Assembly: GCF_000372525.1 (NCBI RefSeq)
Contig: NZ_AQUR01000102.1
Span: 137,733-201,732 of the forward strand
Direction: 5' to 3'
Length of the DNA stretch: 64,000 nt
Origin: Cupriavidus neocaledonicus
GTDB taxonomy: Bacteria; Pseudomonadota; Gammaproteobacteria; Burkholderiales; Burkholderiaceae
Position 1 is the stretch's first letter; each line of letters begins with the position of its first letter. The translations under genes and the position numbers were made by a program. Below are positions 44,434 through 53,203 of this stretch, one piece after another. The notes beneath the pieces are model-generated. The model made no database searches. It was not told the DNA's origin and worked only from the letters and a program-made list of their open reading frames with translations.

Positions 44434-46185
44434 ATGCACCGCACCAGATTCTTCACCGCTCTGCGCCTGGCCGGCATGTGCTCGGCACTGACGCTGGCCG
44501 CCGCGCCGGCATGGGCCGTCGACGAGGCCGGCAAGTACTGCGACACGCCGTCCACCTGTATCAACCCGATGGCCACCGGCGGCATGGTGACCTCTTCCAA
44601 CCGCCTGGCGACGCAGGCCGGGCTGCGCGTACTGGAGCGCGGCGGCAATGCGGTCGATGCCGCCATCGCGGTGGCCTCGACCATCGCGGTGGTGTACCCG
44701 CACATGAATTCCATCGGCGGCGACGCCTTCTGGTTGATCTACAACGCCCGCACGCGCGAGGTGCGCGCGCTCAATGCCAGCGGGCGCGCCGGCGAACGCG
44801 CGACCATCGCGCTTTACCGCGACAAGGGACTCGACCGGGTTCCCGCACGCGGCTACCTGTCGGCGATCACGGTGCCCGGGACCGTCGCCGGCTGGGAAGC
44901 GGCGTACCAGTACGCGCGCCAGGGCATGGGGCGCAGCCTGCCATGGCCGGAGCTGATGGCCGATGCCATCCGCCATGCCGAGGGCGGGTTCCCGGTGTCG
45001 GCGTCGCTGGCATCGTGGAGCCGCGTCAATCTCGACCCGGCCGACACCGAATTCCGCGCCTTGCAGCGCTTCGACGGCTTTCGCCAGACCTTTCTGAAAC
45101 CGGATGGGTCGGCCTACCGGATGGGCGAAACGCTGCGCCAGCCCGATCTGGCGGGCACGCTGCGCCAGATTGCGTCGGGTGGCGCCGCCGCGTTCTACCA
45201 GGGCGAGATCGCGCGCAAGATCGTGGCCGACCTGCAGGCGCACGGCGGCGTGCTGACCCAGGCCGACTTTGCCCGCCACCGCGCCGACTGGGTCCAGCCG
45301 ATCTCGGTGAAGTACCGCGGCTACCAGGCCGTCAACGTTCCGCCCAACACCCAAGGCTTTGCCTCGCTGGAGATCCTGAACATCCTCGACAAGCGCGACG
45401 TGCGCGCGCTGGGCGAGGGCACGGCGGACTACTACCACGTGCTGGTGGAGGCGACCAAGCAGGCGTTCGCCGATCGCGACCGCTACCTCGCCGATCCGGA
45501 CTTCGTGCAGATCCCGCTGGAACGGCTGCTGTCGTCGCGGCACGGGCAGGCCCAGTCCGGGCGCATCAGCATGCTGCGCGCCGGCGCTGACGTGAAGCCG
45601 ATGGATCCGCACGGCGATACGGTATGGTTCGGTACCGCCGACAAGGACGGCAACGTGGTGTCGATGATCCAGAGCGTCTATCACGACTTCGGCTCGGGCA
45701 TCGTGCCCAGGGGCACCGGTGTCCTGTTGCAGAACCGCGGTGCGTTCTTCTCGCTCGATCCCGCGCATGTGAACCACCTGGCGCCGGGCAAGCGCACCTT
45801 CCATACGCTGAACCCCGCGCTGCTGCTGAAGGACGGCAAGCCGTTCCTGGTCTACGGCACCATGGGCGGCGAGGGGCAGCCGCAGACCCAGGCCGCGCTG
45901 GTGACGCGCATCGTCGATTTCGGCATGTCGCCGCAGGACGCGGTCAATGCGCCGCGCCTGCTCTATGGGCGCAACTGGGGCGTGTCGTCGAACGATCTCA
46001 AGATCGAGGGCCGCGTGCCGGAAGCGGTGACTGCCGAACTGGCGCGGCGCGGGCATCCGGTCAGGCGGGTGCAGCCCTTCACCGACGCCATGGGCCATGC
46101 CGGCGCCATCCTGATCGACCCGGTCACCGGCGTGATGTATGGCGCGGCCGATCCGCGCGGCGACGGTCTCGCCGCCGGGCTGTAG
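44434..46185 (+). CDS. ggt: Gamma-glutamyltranspeptidase-family protein
   Basis: 583 residues. Signal peptide MHRTRFFTALRLAGMCSALT ending AWA-V, so periplasmic or secreted. GGT-family marks: MVTSSNRLATQAGLRVLERGGNAVDAAIA at the start, and the autoprocessing nucleophile Thr396 in PHGDTVWFGTADKDGNVVSM, then GGEGQPQTQAALVTRIVDF. The GDTV form is that of GGT homologues such as the archaeal and cephalosporin-acylase-like group, rather than the TTHxS form of E. coli Ggt, so the substrate may not be glutathione. AGGGAGC precedes ATG at 44434. Expressed away from an AraC regulator; ended by a shared hairpin terminator. Confidence 0.88.
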   Translation: MHRTRFFTALRLAGMCSALTLAAAPAWAVDEAGKYCDTPSTCINPMATGGMVTSSNRLATQAGLRVLERGGNAVDAAIAVASTIAVVYPHMNSIGGDAFWLIYNARTREVRALNASGRAGERATIALYRDKGLDRVPARGYLSAITVPGTVAGWEAAYQYARQGMGRSLPWPELMADAIRHAEGGFPVSASLASWSRVNLDPADTEFRALQRFDGFRQTFLKPDGSAYRMGETLRQPDLAGTLRQIASGGAAAFYQGEIARKIVADLQAHGGVLTQADFARHRADWVQPISVKYRGYQAVNVPPNTQGFASLEILNILDKRDVRALGEGTADYYHVLVEATKQAFADRDRYLADPDFVQIPLERLLSSRHGQAQSGRISMLRAGADVKPMDPHGDTVWFGTADKDGNVVSMIQSVYHDFGSGIVPRGTGVLLQNRGAFFSLDPAHVNHLAPGKRTFHTLNPALLLKDGKPFLVYGTMGGEGQPQTQAALVTRIVDFGMSPQDAVNAPRLLYGRNWGVSSNDLKIEGRVPEAVTAELARRGHPVRRVQPFTDAMGHAGAILIDPVTGVMYGAADPRGDGLAAGL

Positions 46186-46200
46186 GGGGACGTAAACGAT

Positions 46201-46226
46201 GAAAGGGCGACCACGGTCGCCCTTTC
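46201..46226. terminator. Bidirectional hairpin terminator between ggt and zinc-ribbon gene
   Basis: GAAAGGGCGAC and GTCGCCCTTTC are perfect 11-base arms with a 4-base loop between two convergent genes. The A/T ends of the stem supply short T-runs on both strands. Confidence 0.8.
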
Positions 46227-46244
46227 CTTCCATCGCTGGCCGGC

Positions 46245-46562
46245 TCAGTCGAACAGCTCGTGCCAGATGCTCTTCTTCCGATAGTGCTTCTGCTCGCGCT
46301 CGTAGTAGCGGTCACGGTCGCGGTCGCCGTAGCCGCGCTGGTAGCCCTGCTGCGGCGGTGCATTGTGCACCGGGGCCTGCGGCTGCGGGGGTTGCTGCAT
46401 GGGGGCTTGCTGCGCCGGGGCTGCCGCCGCCGAGCGCTCCAGGATCTTGTCGAGCTCGCCCCGGTCCAGCCAGACGCCGCGGCACTTGGGGCAGTAATCG
46501 ATCTCGATGCCCTGGCGTTCGGACATCACGAGTTGGGTTTGCGGGCACACCGGACAGTCCAT
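46245..46562 (-). CDS. TFIIB-type zinc-ribbon protein
   Basis: 105 residues. Cys3 and Cys6 (MDCPVCPQTQ) with Cys24 and Cys27 (DYCPKCRGVWLDRGELDKIL) make the zinc ribbon typical of the PF13453 family. The middle is a Gln/Pro/Ala-rich disordered linker, then a charged RDRDRYYEREQKHYRKKS and a C-terminal IWHELFD. Function unknown; such proteins are often near stress or cell-envelope genes. Convergent with ggt, sharing its terminator. Confidence 0.85.
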   Translation of the reverse strand: MDCPVCPQTQLVMSERQGIEIDYCPKCRGVWLDRGELDKILERSAAAAPAQQAPMQQPPQPQAPVHNAPPQQGYQRGYGDRDRDRYYEREQKHYRKKSIWHELFD

Positions 46563-46709
46563 GGGTTCTCCTGTTGCAATCAAAACGGTCCAGTTATGAC
46601 CGGCCGCGGCGCCGATGGTTCGGCCCTCACCGGGCCAGAAGTGGTGTGTGCGACCCGTAAGGTGGGTGCGTGGGCGGGAATTCGCACGCCAGGCTGCCGT
46701 CGAAGGCAT

Positions 46710-47285
46710 ATGGCTGCCTCGCGTCTCGTTCCCCCTTTACTTGCGCTGGTGCGCCGGCTGGCATGGCTGGCGCTCTGGATCGGCCTGGGCTGGCTGGCCT
46801 GGCCGTGGCTGCAGCCGCCGCTGGAGCGCGCCATCTACGCGGCCCGCCTGTCCGCCCGGCCCGCGCCGGCGACGCTGCCGGTGCCGGTCGCCGGGGTTGC
46901 CCCGAGGGCGCTGCGCGATACCTGGCACGGCGTGCGTTCCGGCGGGCGCAAGCACGAGGGCATCGACATCTTCGCGCCGCGCAGCCGCGAAGTGGTGTCG
47001 GCCACCGAAGGCATCGTCACGCGCGTGGGAACCAGCGAATTGGGCGGCAACGTGGTGTGGGTGATGGGTCCGGGGCGCCAGCTGCACTACTACGCCCACC
47101 TGGACCGGTACGCCGGCGTGCGCGCCGGCGACATCATCGTCGCCGGCACCGTGCTGGGGTATGTCGGCACCACCGGCAATGCGCGCGGCACGCCGCCGCA
47201 CCTGCACTATGGCATCTACACCGCGGGCGGGGCGATCAATCCCTACCCGCTACTGCGGCCATCCGCGGCCGCCGGCGCGCGCTAG
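46710..47285 (+). CDS. M23-family (LytM/LasA-type) peptidoglycan endopeptidase
   Basis: 191 residues from ATG at 46710. One N-terminal membrane anchor (WLALWIGLGWLAWPWL, about residues 19-34). The M23 zinc site: His82 and Asp86 in KHEGIDIF, the HYYAHLD segment (126-132), and His164/His166 in PPHLHYGIY. It would cleave cross-links in peptidoglycan or regulate an amidase from the periplasmic side of the membrane. Divergent from the zinc-ribbon gene; 20 bases before the convergent permease gene's end. Confidence 0.88.
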   Translation: MAASRLVPPLLALVRRLAWLALWIGLGWLAWPWLQPPLERAIYAARLSARPAPATLPVPVAGVAPRALRDTWHGVRSGGRKHEGIDIFAPRSREVVSATEGIVTRVGTSELGGNVVWVMGPGRQLHYYAHLDRYAGVRAGDIIVAGTVLGYVGTTGNARGTPPHLHYGIYTAGGAINPYPLLRPSAAAGAR

Positions 47286-47305
47286 CACAGCCGGCGTGAT
47301 GGCAT

Positions 47306-48637
47306 TCAGGCGGCCTCGCCGACGGTTTCGTGCCCGGCTTCGTCGGCGGCGGCTTCCTTGCCGCCGGGCAGCAGCAGGTTCAGGATCACCGCGGACAGCG
47401 AGCCCACCGTGATGCCGGAGCCGAACACCTCGTGGACAAAGGCGGGCAGCTTCGCCAGCAGTTCCGGCCGGAAGGTCACGGCCAGGCCGCAGCCGATCGA
47501 CACCGCGACAATCAACGTATTGCGCTGCGTGAAGCGTACCGTGCTGAGCATCTGGATGCCGCCGGAAACGATCATCGCGAACATCATCAGGCCGGCACCG
47601 CCGAGCACCGGCTGCGGAATCGTCACCACCAGCGCGCCCAGCACCGGGAACAGCCCGGCCAGCAGCAGCATCACGCCGGTCAGCGCCACCACATGGCGGC
47701 TGGCCACGCCGGTCAGCGACACCACGCCGACGTTCTGCGCAAAAGTGGACAGCGGCGGGCTGCATACCAGCGCCGCGAAGGCCGAGCCAAAGCCGTCGCA
47801 CAGGATCCCGCGCGACAGGCATTTGCCCGACACCGGCCGCTGCGTGGCCGAGCCCAGCGCCATGAAGGTGCCGGTCGATTCGACGATGGTGACCAGGAAG
47901 GCGATCGACATGGCGACGATGCCCGAGATCGGGAACGACATGCCGAAGTGCAGCGGCTGCGGCACCGCGAACACCGGCGCCTGGTGGAACTGGGTGAAGT
48001 CGACCAGGCCCAGCGCCAGGCACAGCAGATAGCCCCCGGCAATGCCGACCACGATGGCCGAGGCCGACAGCATGCCCTTGCCCCACTGCACCACCGCCAC
48101 CACCAGCGCCAGCACGGCGACGGCAATCGCCAGGTTGCCGGGGGCGCCGTAGCGGCTGCTGCCCTGGCCGCCGGCGGCCCAGTCGATCGCCACCGGGATC
48201 AGCGACAGGCCGATCATGGTCACGACCACGCTGGTGACGGTATGCGGGAACAGCTTGCGGATCGCCGGCATGAAGAAGCTGCCCAGGATCATCACCAGCG
48301 AGCCCGCCAGCGCCGAGCCCAGGATGCCGGCCACGCCGTGCTCCACACCCACGCTGATGGCCGCGCCAACGAAGGCAAAGCTGGTGCCCATCACGCACGG
48401 CATGCGGATGCCGACCGGGCCCACGCCCTTGCACTGGATGATGGTGACGATGCCCGAGCCCAGCAGCGCGGCATTGACCAGCGCCACGACCTGGTCGGAG
48501 GGCAGGCGCAGCGCGCCGCCGATCACCAGCGGCACCGCAATGATGCCGCCCAGCGCGGCCAGCAGGTGCTGGAGCGCCAGCAAGAACGTCGTCAACCGTG
48601 GGGGGCGGTCTTCCACCTGGAATAGCAAGGGCGCCAT
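47306..48637 (-). CDS. NCS2-family purine (xanthine/urate) permease
   Basis: 443 residues with 14 expected membrane spans. NCS2 marks: LLALQHLLAALGGIIAVPLV at the start, and the signature FLVTIVESTGTFMALGSATQ; the NAT motif region CSPPLSTFAQNVGVVSLTG contains the conserved Gln-Asn-x-Gly. A Glu-rich tail (KEAAADEAGHETVGEAA) ends it. ATG at 48637 follows CAGGAGACT. It imports xanthine, urate or a related purine by proton symport. A compound dyad 181 bases upstream suggests GntR-type control. Confidence 0.92.
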   Translation of the reverse strand: MAPLLFQVEDRPPRLTTFLLALQHLLAALGGIIAVPLVIGGALRLPSDQVVALVNAALLGSGIVTIIQCKGVGPVGIRMPCVMGTSFAFVGAAISVGVEHGVAGILGSALAGSLVMILGSFFMPAIRKLFPHTVTSVVVTMIGLSLIPVAIDWAAGGQGSSRYGAPGNLAIAVAVLALVVAVVQWGKGMLSASAIVVGIAGGYLLCLALGLVDFTQFHQAPVFAVPQPLHFGMSFPISGIVAMSIAFLVTIVESTGTFMALGSATQRPVSGKCLSRGILCDGFGSAFAALVCSPPLSTFAQNVGVVSLTGVASRHVVALTGVMLLLAGLFPVLGALVVTIPQPVLGGAGLMMFAMIVSGGIQMLSTVRFTQRNTLIVAVSIGCGLAVTFRPELLAKLPAFVHEVFGSGITVGSLSAVILNLLLPGGKEAAADEAGHETVGEAA

Positions 48638-48817
48638 TCGAGTCTCCTGTCGTCTGCCCGGATATTGCGGGCTGTCTTGTTCTTCTGGCGCCGGGCGGGG
48701 AACCCGGCGCCCTCGTGCACGCTCGCGGGCCAGAGGCGGCTGTTCCGCGAGCGAGGCGGGCAGGACCTGCATCCCGCCTCAACAGGCGTGCAAGAATAAC
48801 AGGGATCAGCGAACCGT

Positions 48818-48845
48818 GATACAAAGATTGCATACAATTTGTATC
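48818..48845. promoter_or_regulatory. Compound dyad upstream of the purine permease (GntR-type operator candidate)
   Basis: GATACAAA (48818-48825) and TTTGTATC (48838-48845) are perfect 8-base arms with a 12-base spacer; the spacer with its flank holds a nested ATTG-CATA-CAAT. TTGxATACAA-like cores are typical of GntR-family operators. It lies in an AT-rich block unlike its surroundings. Confidence 0.55.
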
Positions 48846-48909
48846 AACTCCCATGCGCCGGAAGACAAGGCGGTCGACCGGCAACCCGCCTGCAGGGCGG
48901 CTTTTAGGC

Positions 48910-49440
48910 TCAGCGGCGCTGCGCCAGCGCCTTCTGGATCGCCGCCTCGGTCTCGGCGTACTGGCCTTCGCCGAAGTGCTTGTAGACCACGTTGCCGTTG
49001 GCATCGACCAGGTACAGCGCGGGCCAGTACTGGTTGCGCCAGGCGTTCCAGGTGGCATAGGCGTTGTCCTGCGCCACCGGGTAGCGGATGTCGAAACGCT
49101 TGAGCGCGGCCTGGACGTTGCTGGTGGAGCGCTCGAACGCATACTCCGGCGTGTGCACGCCCACCACGACCAGGCCCTGGTCGCGGTATTTGTCGTACCA
49201 CTTGCGCACATGGGGCAGGGTATTGATGCAATTGATGCAGCTGTAGGTCCAGAAGTCGACCAGCACGACCTTGCCGCGCAGCCCGGCAACGGTCAGCGGT
49301 TCGGAGTTGAGCCACTTGCCGATGCCCGTGAATTCGGGCGCCTTGCCGTAATCGGCGGGGGCGGCGGCGGCGGGGTGGATGGCGAGCGGGGCGACGGCAA
49401 AGGCGGCCGCGGCAAACAGGGTGCGAAGGATGCGGGGCAT
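48910..49440 (-). CDS. Thioredoxin-like (TlpA/DipZ C-terminal-like) periplasmic oxidoreductase
   Basis: 176 residues. Signal peptide MPRILRTLFAAAAFAVAPLA ending AAAA-P. The redox site is Cys68-Ile-Asn-Cys71 in DFWTYSCINCINTLPHV, the form seen in DipZ-type proteins, followed by VGVHTPEYAFER and a cis-Pro segment YWPALYLVDANGN. It is four bases after the CcdA stop, so the membrane protein would supply electrons to it. Role: reduction of periplasmic disulfides or peroxide. Confidence 0.92.
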   Translation of the reverse strand: MPRILRTLFAAAAFAVAPLAIHPAAAAPADYGKAPEFTGIGKWLNSEPLTVAGLRGKVVLVDFWTYSCINCINTLPHVRKWYDKYRDQGLVVVGVHTPEYAFERSTSNVQAALKRFDIRYPVAQDNAYATWNAWRNQYWPALYLVDANGNVVYKHFGEGQYAETEAAIQKALAQRR

Positions 49441-49443
49441 GGT

Positions 49444-50157
49444 TCAGGCTCCAGGTTGGGTTGCGGGGAAAAGCGAGGTCAGCCAGGCGACGGCAAGGGT
49501 GTCGTACTGGAAGTACATGGCGACGGCGGTGGCTACCACCAGCACGCCGAAGGCTTGCTGCAGCCGCGGCGTATGGCGCGCCAGCCGGCGCACATGGGTG
49601 GTGGCGAACTGGCCGCCGTAGGCGATGCCAAGCATCGGCACGGCGGCGCCGGCGGCAAACAGCGCCAGCAGGCCGGCGGCGCGGTGCAGGTCCTGCGCCT
49701 TGGCCACCAGCGCCAGGATCGAGGCCAGCACCGGGCCCGCGCACGGGGTCCATACCGCGCCCAGCGTCATGCCCAGCACGAAGCCGCCGGCGAGGCCATT
49801 GCCGGCCCGGCTGCCGGCGCCGGCGGCGCGGTCGGTGAGCGCGGCAAATGGCGCGGCGAAAGGTGCCGTGAGACGTCCGAAGCCGGCCGGCCACAGCCGT
49901 GCCAGGCCGGCGGCGAACAGGATGGCGATGGCGACGTTGCGCACCACGCCCGGGGCGTCGCTGAAGGCGCTCGAGAGTGCGCCGAAGACGATGCCCAGCG
50001 CGGAAAAGGCGGAGATGAAACCCAGCGCGATCGCGAGCGGACGCAGGCGGCTGGTTTCGCCCAGCGAAGCGCCCAGCAGCATGGGCAGCACGGGCAGCAC
50101 GCACGGTGACGCAATCGTCAGCACGCCGGCGGCAAAGGCAAGGTAGGCATCGATCAT
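49444..50157 (-). CDS. CcdA/DsbD-type membrane thiol-disulfide transporter
   Basis: 237 residues, six to seven membrane spans. Redox cysteines Cys19 (ASPCVLPVLPMLLGA) and Cys139 (AVWTPCAGPVLAS), both in the CPxLP-like setting of CcdA. It moves reducing power from cytoplasmic thioredoxin to the periplasmic thioredoxin-like protein encoded next. In mycobacteria and some Proteobacteria the two are fused as DipZ; here they are separate and adjacent. ATG at 50157 is the family start. Divergent from the two-component system. Confidence 0.9.
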   Translation of the reverse strand: MIDAYLAFAAGVLTIASPCVLPVLPMLLGASLGETSRLRPLAIALGFISAFSALGIVFGALSSAFSDAPGVVRNVAIAILFAAGLARLWPAGFGRLTAPFAAPFAALTDRAAGAGSRAGNGLAGGFVLGMTLGAVWTPCAGPVLASILALVAKAQDLHRAAGLLALFAAGAAVPMLGIAYGGQFATTHVRRLARHTPRLQQAFGVLVVATAVAMYFQYDTLAVAWLTSLFPATQPGA

Positions 50158-50393
50158 GGCGGTGGACTCCCGGATTGGTATGGCTGCATTGCACCGCCCC
50201 GGCGTATCCGCGGTGTTTCCGCATCCGACCCGCTGTGCAATGTTTCTTGTCCGGACCCGGCCCGGATACACAGCGATACAAAGCGCGCCGCCGACGCCGC
50301 ATAATGGCGGCACCGGGCCAGGCCAGAGCTACTTTTGCGAGCGCCGGCCGCGCCCTTTCTCCTTCTTCTTTTTCTTCGATTCCGGGACCCGCC

Positions 50394-51134
50394 ATGACCC
50401 CGCAGGACCATATCCTTATCGTCGACGACGATCGCGAAATCCGCGAACTGGTTGCCGCCTACCTCGAGCGCAGCGGCATGCGCGTGTCCCTGGCCGCCAA
50501 CGGGCGCGAGATGCGCGCGGCGCTGGACAAGGGCTCGGTCGACCTGGTGGTGCTGGACCTGATGCTGCCCGGCGAAGACGGCCTGGCGCTGTGCCGCGAC
50601 CTGCGCGCGGGCGAGCGGCGCAACCTGCCGGTGCTGATGCTGACCGCGCGCAACGAGGAAGCCGACCGCATCCTGGGGCTGGAGATGGGCGCCGACGACT
50701 ACCTGGTCAAGCCCTTCGCCGCGCGCGAACTGCTGGCGCGGATCCGCTCGGTGCTGCGGCGCACGCGCATGCTGCCGCCCAACCTGCAGGTCACCGAGGC
50801 CGCCAGCGTGCTGGCGTTCGGCCCGTGGCGGCTCGACACCAACGCGCGCCACCTGATCGACGAGCAGGACGTGATCGTCGCGCTCAGCGGCGCGGAATAC
50901 CGGCTGCTGCGCGTTTTCGTCGACCACCCGCAGCGGGTGCTGACGCGCGACCAGCTGCTGAACCTGACCCAGGGCCGCGACGCCGAGCTGTTCGAGCGCT
51001 CGATCGACCTGCTGGTGAGCCGCCTGCGCCAGCGCCTGCGCGACGATGCGCGCGAGCCGCGCTACATCAAGACCGTGCGCAACGGCGGCTATGTCTTCAG
51101 CGCCGCCGTCGAAATCCGCCAGGAGCGCGCATGA
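50394..51134 (+). CDS. OmpR-family response regulator
   Basis: 246 residues. Receiver domain with Asp11-Asp12 and phosphoacceptor Asp55 (LVVLDLMLPGEDG), Lys in DDYLVKPF, then the OmpR winged helix in the last ~100 residues (ALSGAEYRLLRVFVDHPQRV, RSIDLLVSRLRQRLRDD, YIKTVRNGGYVF). ATG at 50394 is the start of the receiver; longer in-frame readings extend into the promoter. Its stop overlaps the kinase start (ATGA). A polypyrimidine run at 50353-50378 lies just upstream in place of a clear ribosome site. Likely targets: unknown, possibly the divergent thiol genes. Confidence 0.94.
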   Translation: MTPQDHILIVDDDREIRELVAAYLERSGMRVSLAANGREMRAALDKGSVDLVVLDLMLPGEDGLALCRDLRAGERRNLPVLMLTARNEEADRILGLEMGADDYLVKPFAARELLARIRSVLRRTRMLPPNLQVTEAASVLAFGPWRLDTNARHLIDEQDVIVALSGAEYRLLRVFVDHPQRVLTRDQLLNLTQGRDAELFERSIDLLVSRLRQRLRDDAREPRYIKTVRNGGYVFSAAVEIRQERA

Positions 51135-52441
51135 ACGGGCGCGCGCGCAAGGGGCTGGCATGGCCGCGCACGCTGTTCGCGCGGCTGATGGTGATCCTGC
51201 TGGTGGGGCTGGTGCTGGCGCAGAGCCTGTCGTACAGCCTGGTGATGATGGAGCGCAGGAACGCGGCCGACCGGCTGATGCTGGGCAACCTGGAGCGCGA
51301 CGTGGCCAGCTCGGTGGCGATGCTCGACATGCTGCCGGCGGACCAGCGCGCGGCCTGGCTGGAACGGGTGCGGCGCGACAACTACAGCTACCGTCTCGAT
51401 GCCGGCACGCCGGGCGAGCCGCCGCGCGCGCCGCTCGCGCGCAAGGCCGTCGACACCATTGCCGAGGCGCTGCAGGGCCGCTATCCGGTCTCGGCCAGCA
51501 GCCAGCCGGGCGGCGGTTTCCAGGTACACCTGCGGCTGCACGACGGCAGCCCGCTGACCATCGACGTGCAGCCCAGGCGATCGCTGGTATCGCCGTGGCT
51601 GCTGGCGATGCTGGCGGCGCAGCTGGCGCTGCTGGTGGCCTGTGCCTGGCTGGCGGTGCGCGTGGTCACGCGCCCGCTCAGCCAGCTGGCCAGCGCCGCC
51701 GAGAACCTGGGGCCAGACCTGAAGGCGCAGCGCGTGCCCGAAACCGGGCCGACCGAGGTGGCCCACGCCGCCGCCGCGTTCAACGCCATGCAGGCCCGCA
51801 TTGCCGGCTACCTGGATGAGCGCATGCAGATCCTGGCGGCGATCTCGCACGACCTGCAGACGCCGATCACGCGCATGCGCCTGCGCGTGGACCTGATGGA
51901 AGACTCGCCGACGCAGCAGAAGCTCTACCACGACCTGCGCGAGATGGAACACCTGGTGCGCGAAGGCGTGGCCTATGCGCGCACCCTACAGGGCGGCACC
52001 GAGACGCCGGCCCGCATCGATGCCGATGCGCTGCTCGACAGCCTCGCCGGTGACTACCTCGATGCCGGCCACACCATCGCCATCGAAGGGCAGGCCGGCG
52101 CGCCGCTGCTGACGCGTCCGCAGGCGCTGCGGCGCATCCTGACCAACCTGATCGACAACGCGCTGAAGTTCGGCGCCGAGGTCACGCTGGCGGTGGCACG
52201 GCAGGACGATGGCTGGCTGCAGATCGCCGTGCAGGACCGCGGCCCCGGCATTCCGGAGGCCGAACTGGAGCGCGTGATGCAGCCGTACTACCGTCTCGAA
52301 ACCTCGCGCAACCGCGGCACCGGCGGCACCGGCCTGGGCCTGGCGATCGCGCAGCAACTGACGCAGGCCCTGGGTGGCACGCTGCAGCTGGCCAATCGCG
52401 AAGGCGGCGGCCTGCAGGCCACACTGCGCCTGCCCGCCTGA
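51131..52441 (+). CDS. Sensor histidine kinase, EnvZ/QseC-like
   Basis: 436 residues. Two membrane spans (about residues 15-33 and 157-178) around a periplasmic region of about 120 residues, a HAMP linker, the H-box AISHDLQTPITRMRL with phosphorylated His240, and the ATPase domain with N-box LTNLIDNALKFG, VQDRGPGIP and GGTGLGLAIAQQL. Coupled to the response regulator by a 4-base overlap. The signal is unknown. Confidence 0.95.
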   Translation: MNGRARKGLAWPRTLFARLMVILLVGLVLAQSLSYSLVMMERRNAADRLMLGNLERDVASSVAMLDMLPADQRAAWLERVRRDNYSYRLDAGTPGEPPRAPLARKAVDTIAEALQGRYPVSASSQPGGGFQVHLRLHDGSPLTIDVQPRRSLVSPWLLAMLAAQLALLVACAWLAVRVVTRPLSQLASAAENLGPDLKAQRVPETGPTEVAHAAAAFNAMQARIAGYLDERMQILAAISHDLQTPITRMRLRVDLMEDSPTQQKLYHDLREMEHLVREGVAYARTLQGGTETPARIDADALLDSLAGDYLDAGHTIAIEGQAGAPLLTRPQALRRILTNLIDNALKFGAEVTLAVARQDDGWLQIAVQDRGPGIPEAELERVMQPYYRLETSRNRGTGGTGLGLAIAQQLTQALGGTLQLANREGGGLQATLRLPA

Positions 52442-52454
52442 TTGCCTGTTTTTT

Positions 52455-52492
52455 CTCTCCCTCTCCCGCCTGCTGGAGAGGGGCGGGGAGAG
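52455..52492. repeat. GC-rich REP-like hairpin after the kinase gene
   Basis: CTCTCCC (52455-52461) pairs with GGGAGAG (52486-52492), and a nested alternative pairing exists through CTCTC/GAGAG. CTCTCCCTCTCCC-type hairpins are a frequent intergenic element in Cupriavidus/Burkholderia-type genomes, from general knowledge. The T-run lies 5' of the stem, so it is not a standard intrinsic terminator on the plus strand. Confidence 0.45.
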
Positions 52493-52584
52493 CGGGCGCC
52501 CCACGAAGTCAGCCCTGAAGAAATTCACACTCCGTCCTCGCGGCGGCCCAGTTTCCCAAATCCGTTAGGGAAAAATCCCATATC

Positions 52585-52602
52585 ATCCCCTGATCGGGGG
52601 AT
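52585..52602. promoter_or_regulatory. Dyad in pga leader
   Basis: ATCCCC-TGATCG-GGGGAT, perfect 6-base arms, immediately before the AT-rich promoter-like block. Candidate operator of the pga operon; the regulator is not in the window unless it is the upstream OmpR-type protein. Confidence 0.4.
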
Positions 52603-53203
52603 AAATTCCTTTTGGCCTATTCGGGTTATGTTATAAAAATCATAATCAATTATCGCTGGATCGGTTCGCATGACCGGATTGATTTATTGGATGAAAATTC
52701 GCGGGCACCTGTTGAAATGACAAAGCCAAAGAGGAATGCCTTGATTTCCGTGAAAGGTTGATTGCGCTGGGATCCGCGCCGGATCGCACACCGCAGCCAG
52801 GTTCCAGTCCCGCAACCGGATCCGGATAAATCGAGCGCGACACAGACGAATTAGTGATTGAATTCCTTTATCCAGTCACACATCCGTTTGCGAAAATTAA
52901 CAATCTCATCGCGGTACCCTCCTTACAATCGCCTTCGCATTGCGGCAACGCAGCCCGATTCCTCGGCCGCTGCGGTTGCACGACGCCATTCCCGCTGCGA
53001 ATGGCCATCCGGCGCAGTTCCTCGGTGCCGCGCCGGATCCCGTAGGCCTGTTCTGCCGGTGTTCGCAACCGGCCCGGCCCGGTCGGGTTCCGTGTCCTCG
53101 TGCCGCCATGCGATAAGCCGATAACGGAGCTCAAGCCCGTGCGCGCCTGTGTCATCGGTGCGCGGCGCCAGCTTGGGCAACACAGAGACAGGCTGCGGAT
53201 CCC

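Larger units (their letters stand above)
52442..53203. other. 762-base leader between two-component system and pga operon
   Basis: No protein with coding character is seen on either strand. Contents in order: a GC-rich hairpin (52455-52492), the dyad at 52585-52602, a strongly AT-rich section (52600-52740) with a possible promoter (TTGGCC at 52612, TAAAAA at 52634), the dyad GATCCG-CGC-CGGATC at 52771-52785, and CCGGATCCGG at about 52814. CCGGAT-type words recur in 52670-53040. It is probably the regulatory leader of pgaABCD. Long pga leaders bind CsrA in E. coli, but I cannot show such sites here. Confidence 0.5.

Noticed and set aside
52868..53155. Short open frames in the pga leader on both strands
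   Set aside because: No ribosome sites, no conserved features, biased toward Arg/Ser; treated as non-coding.
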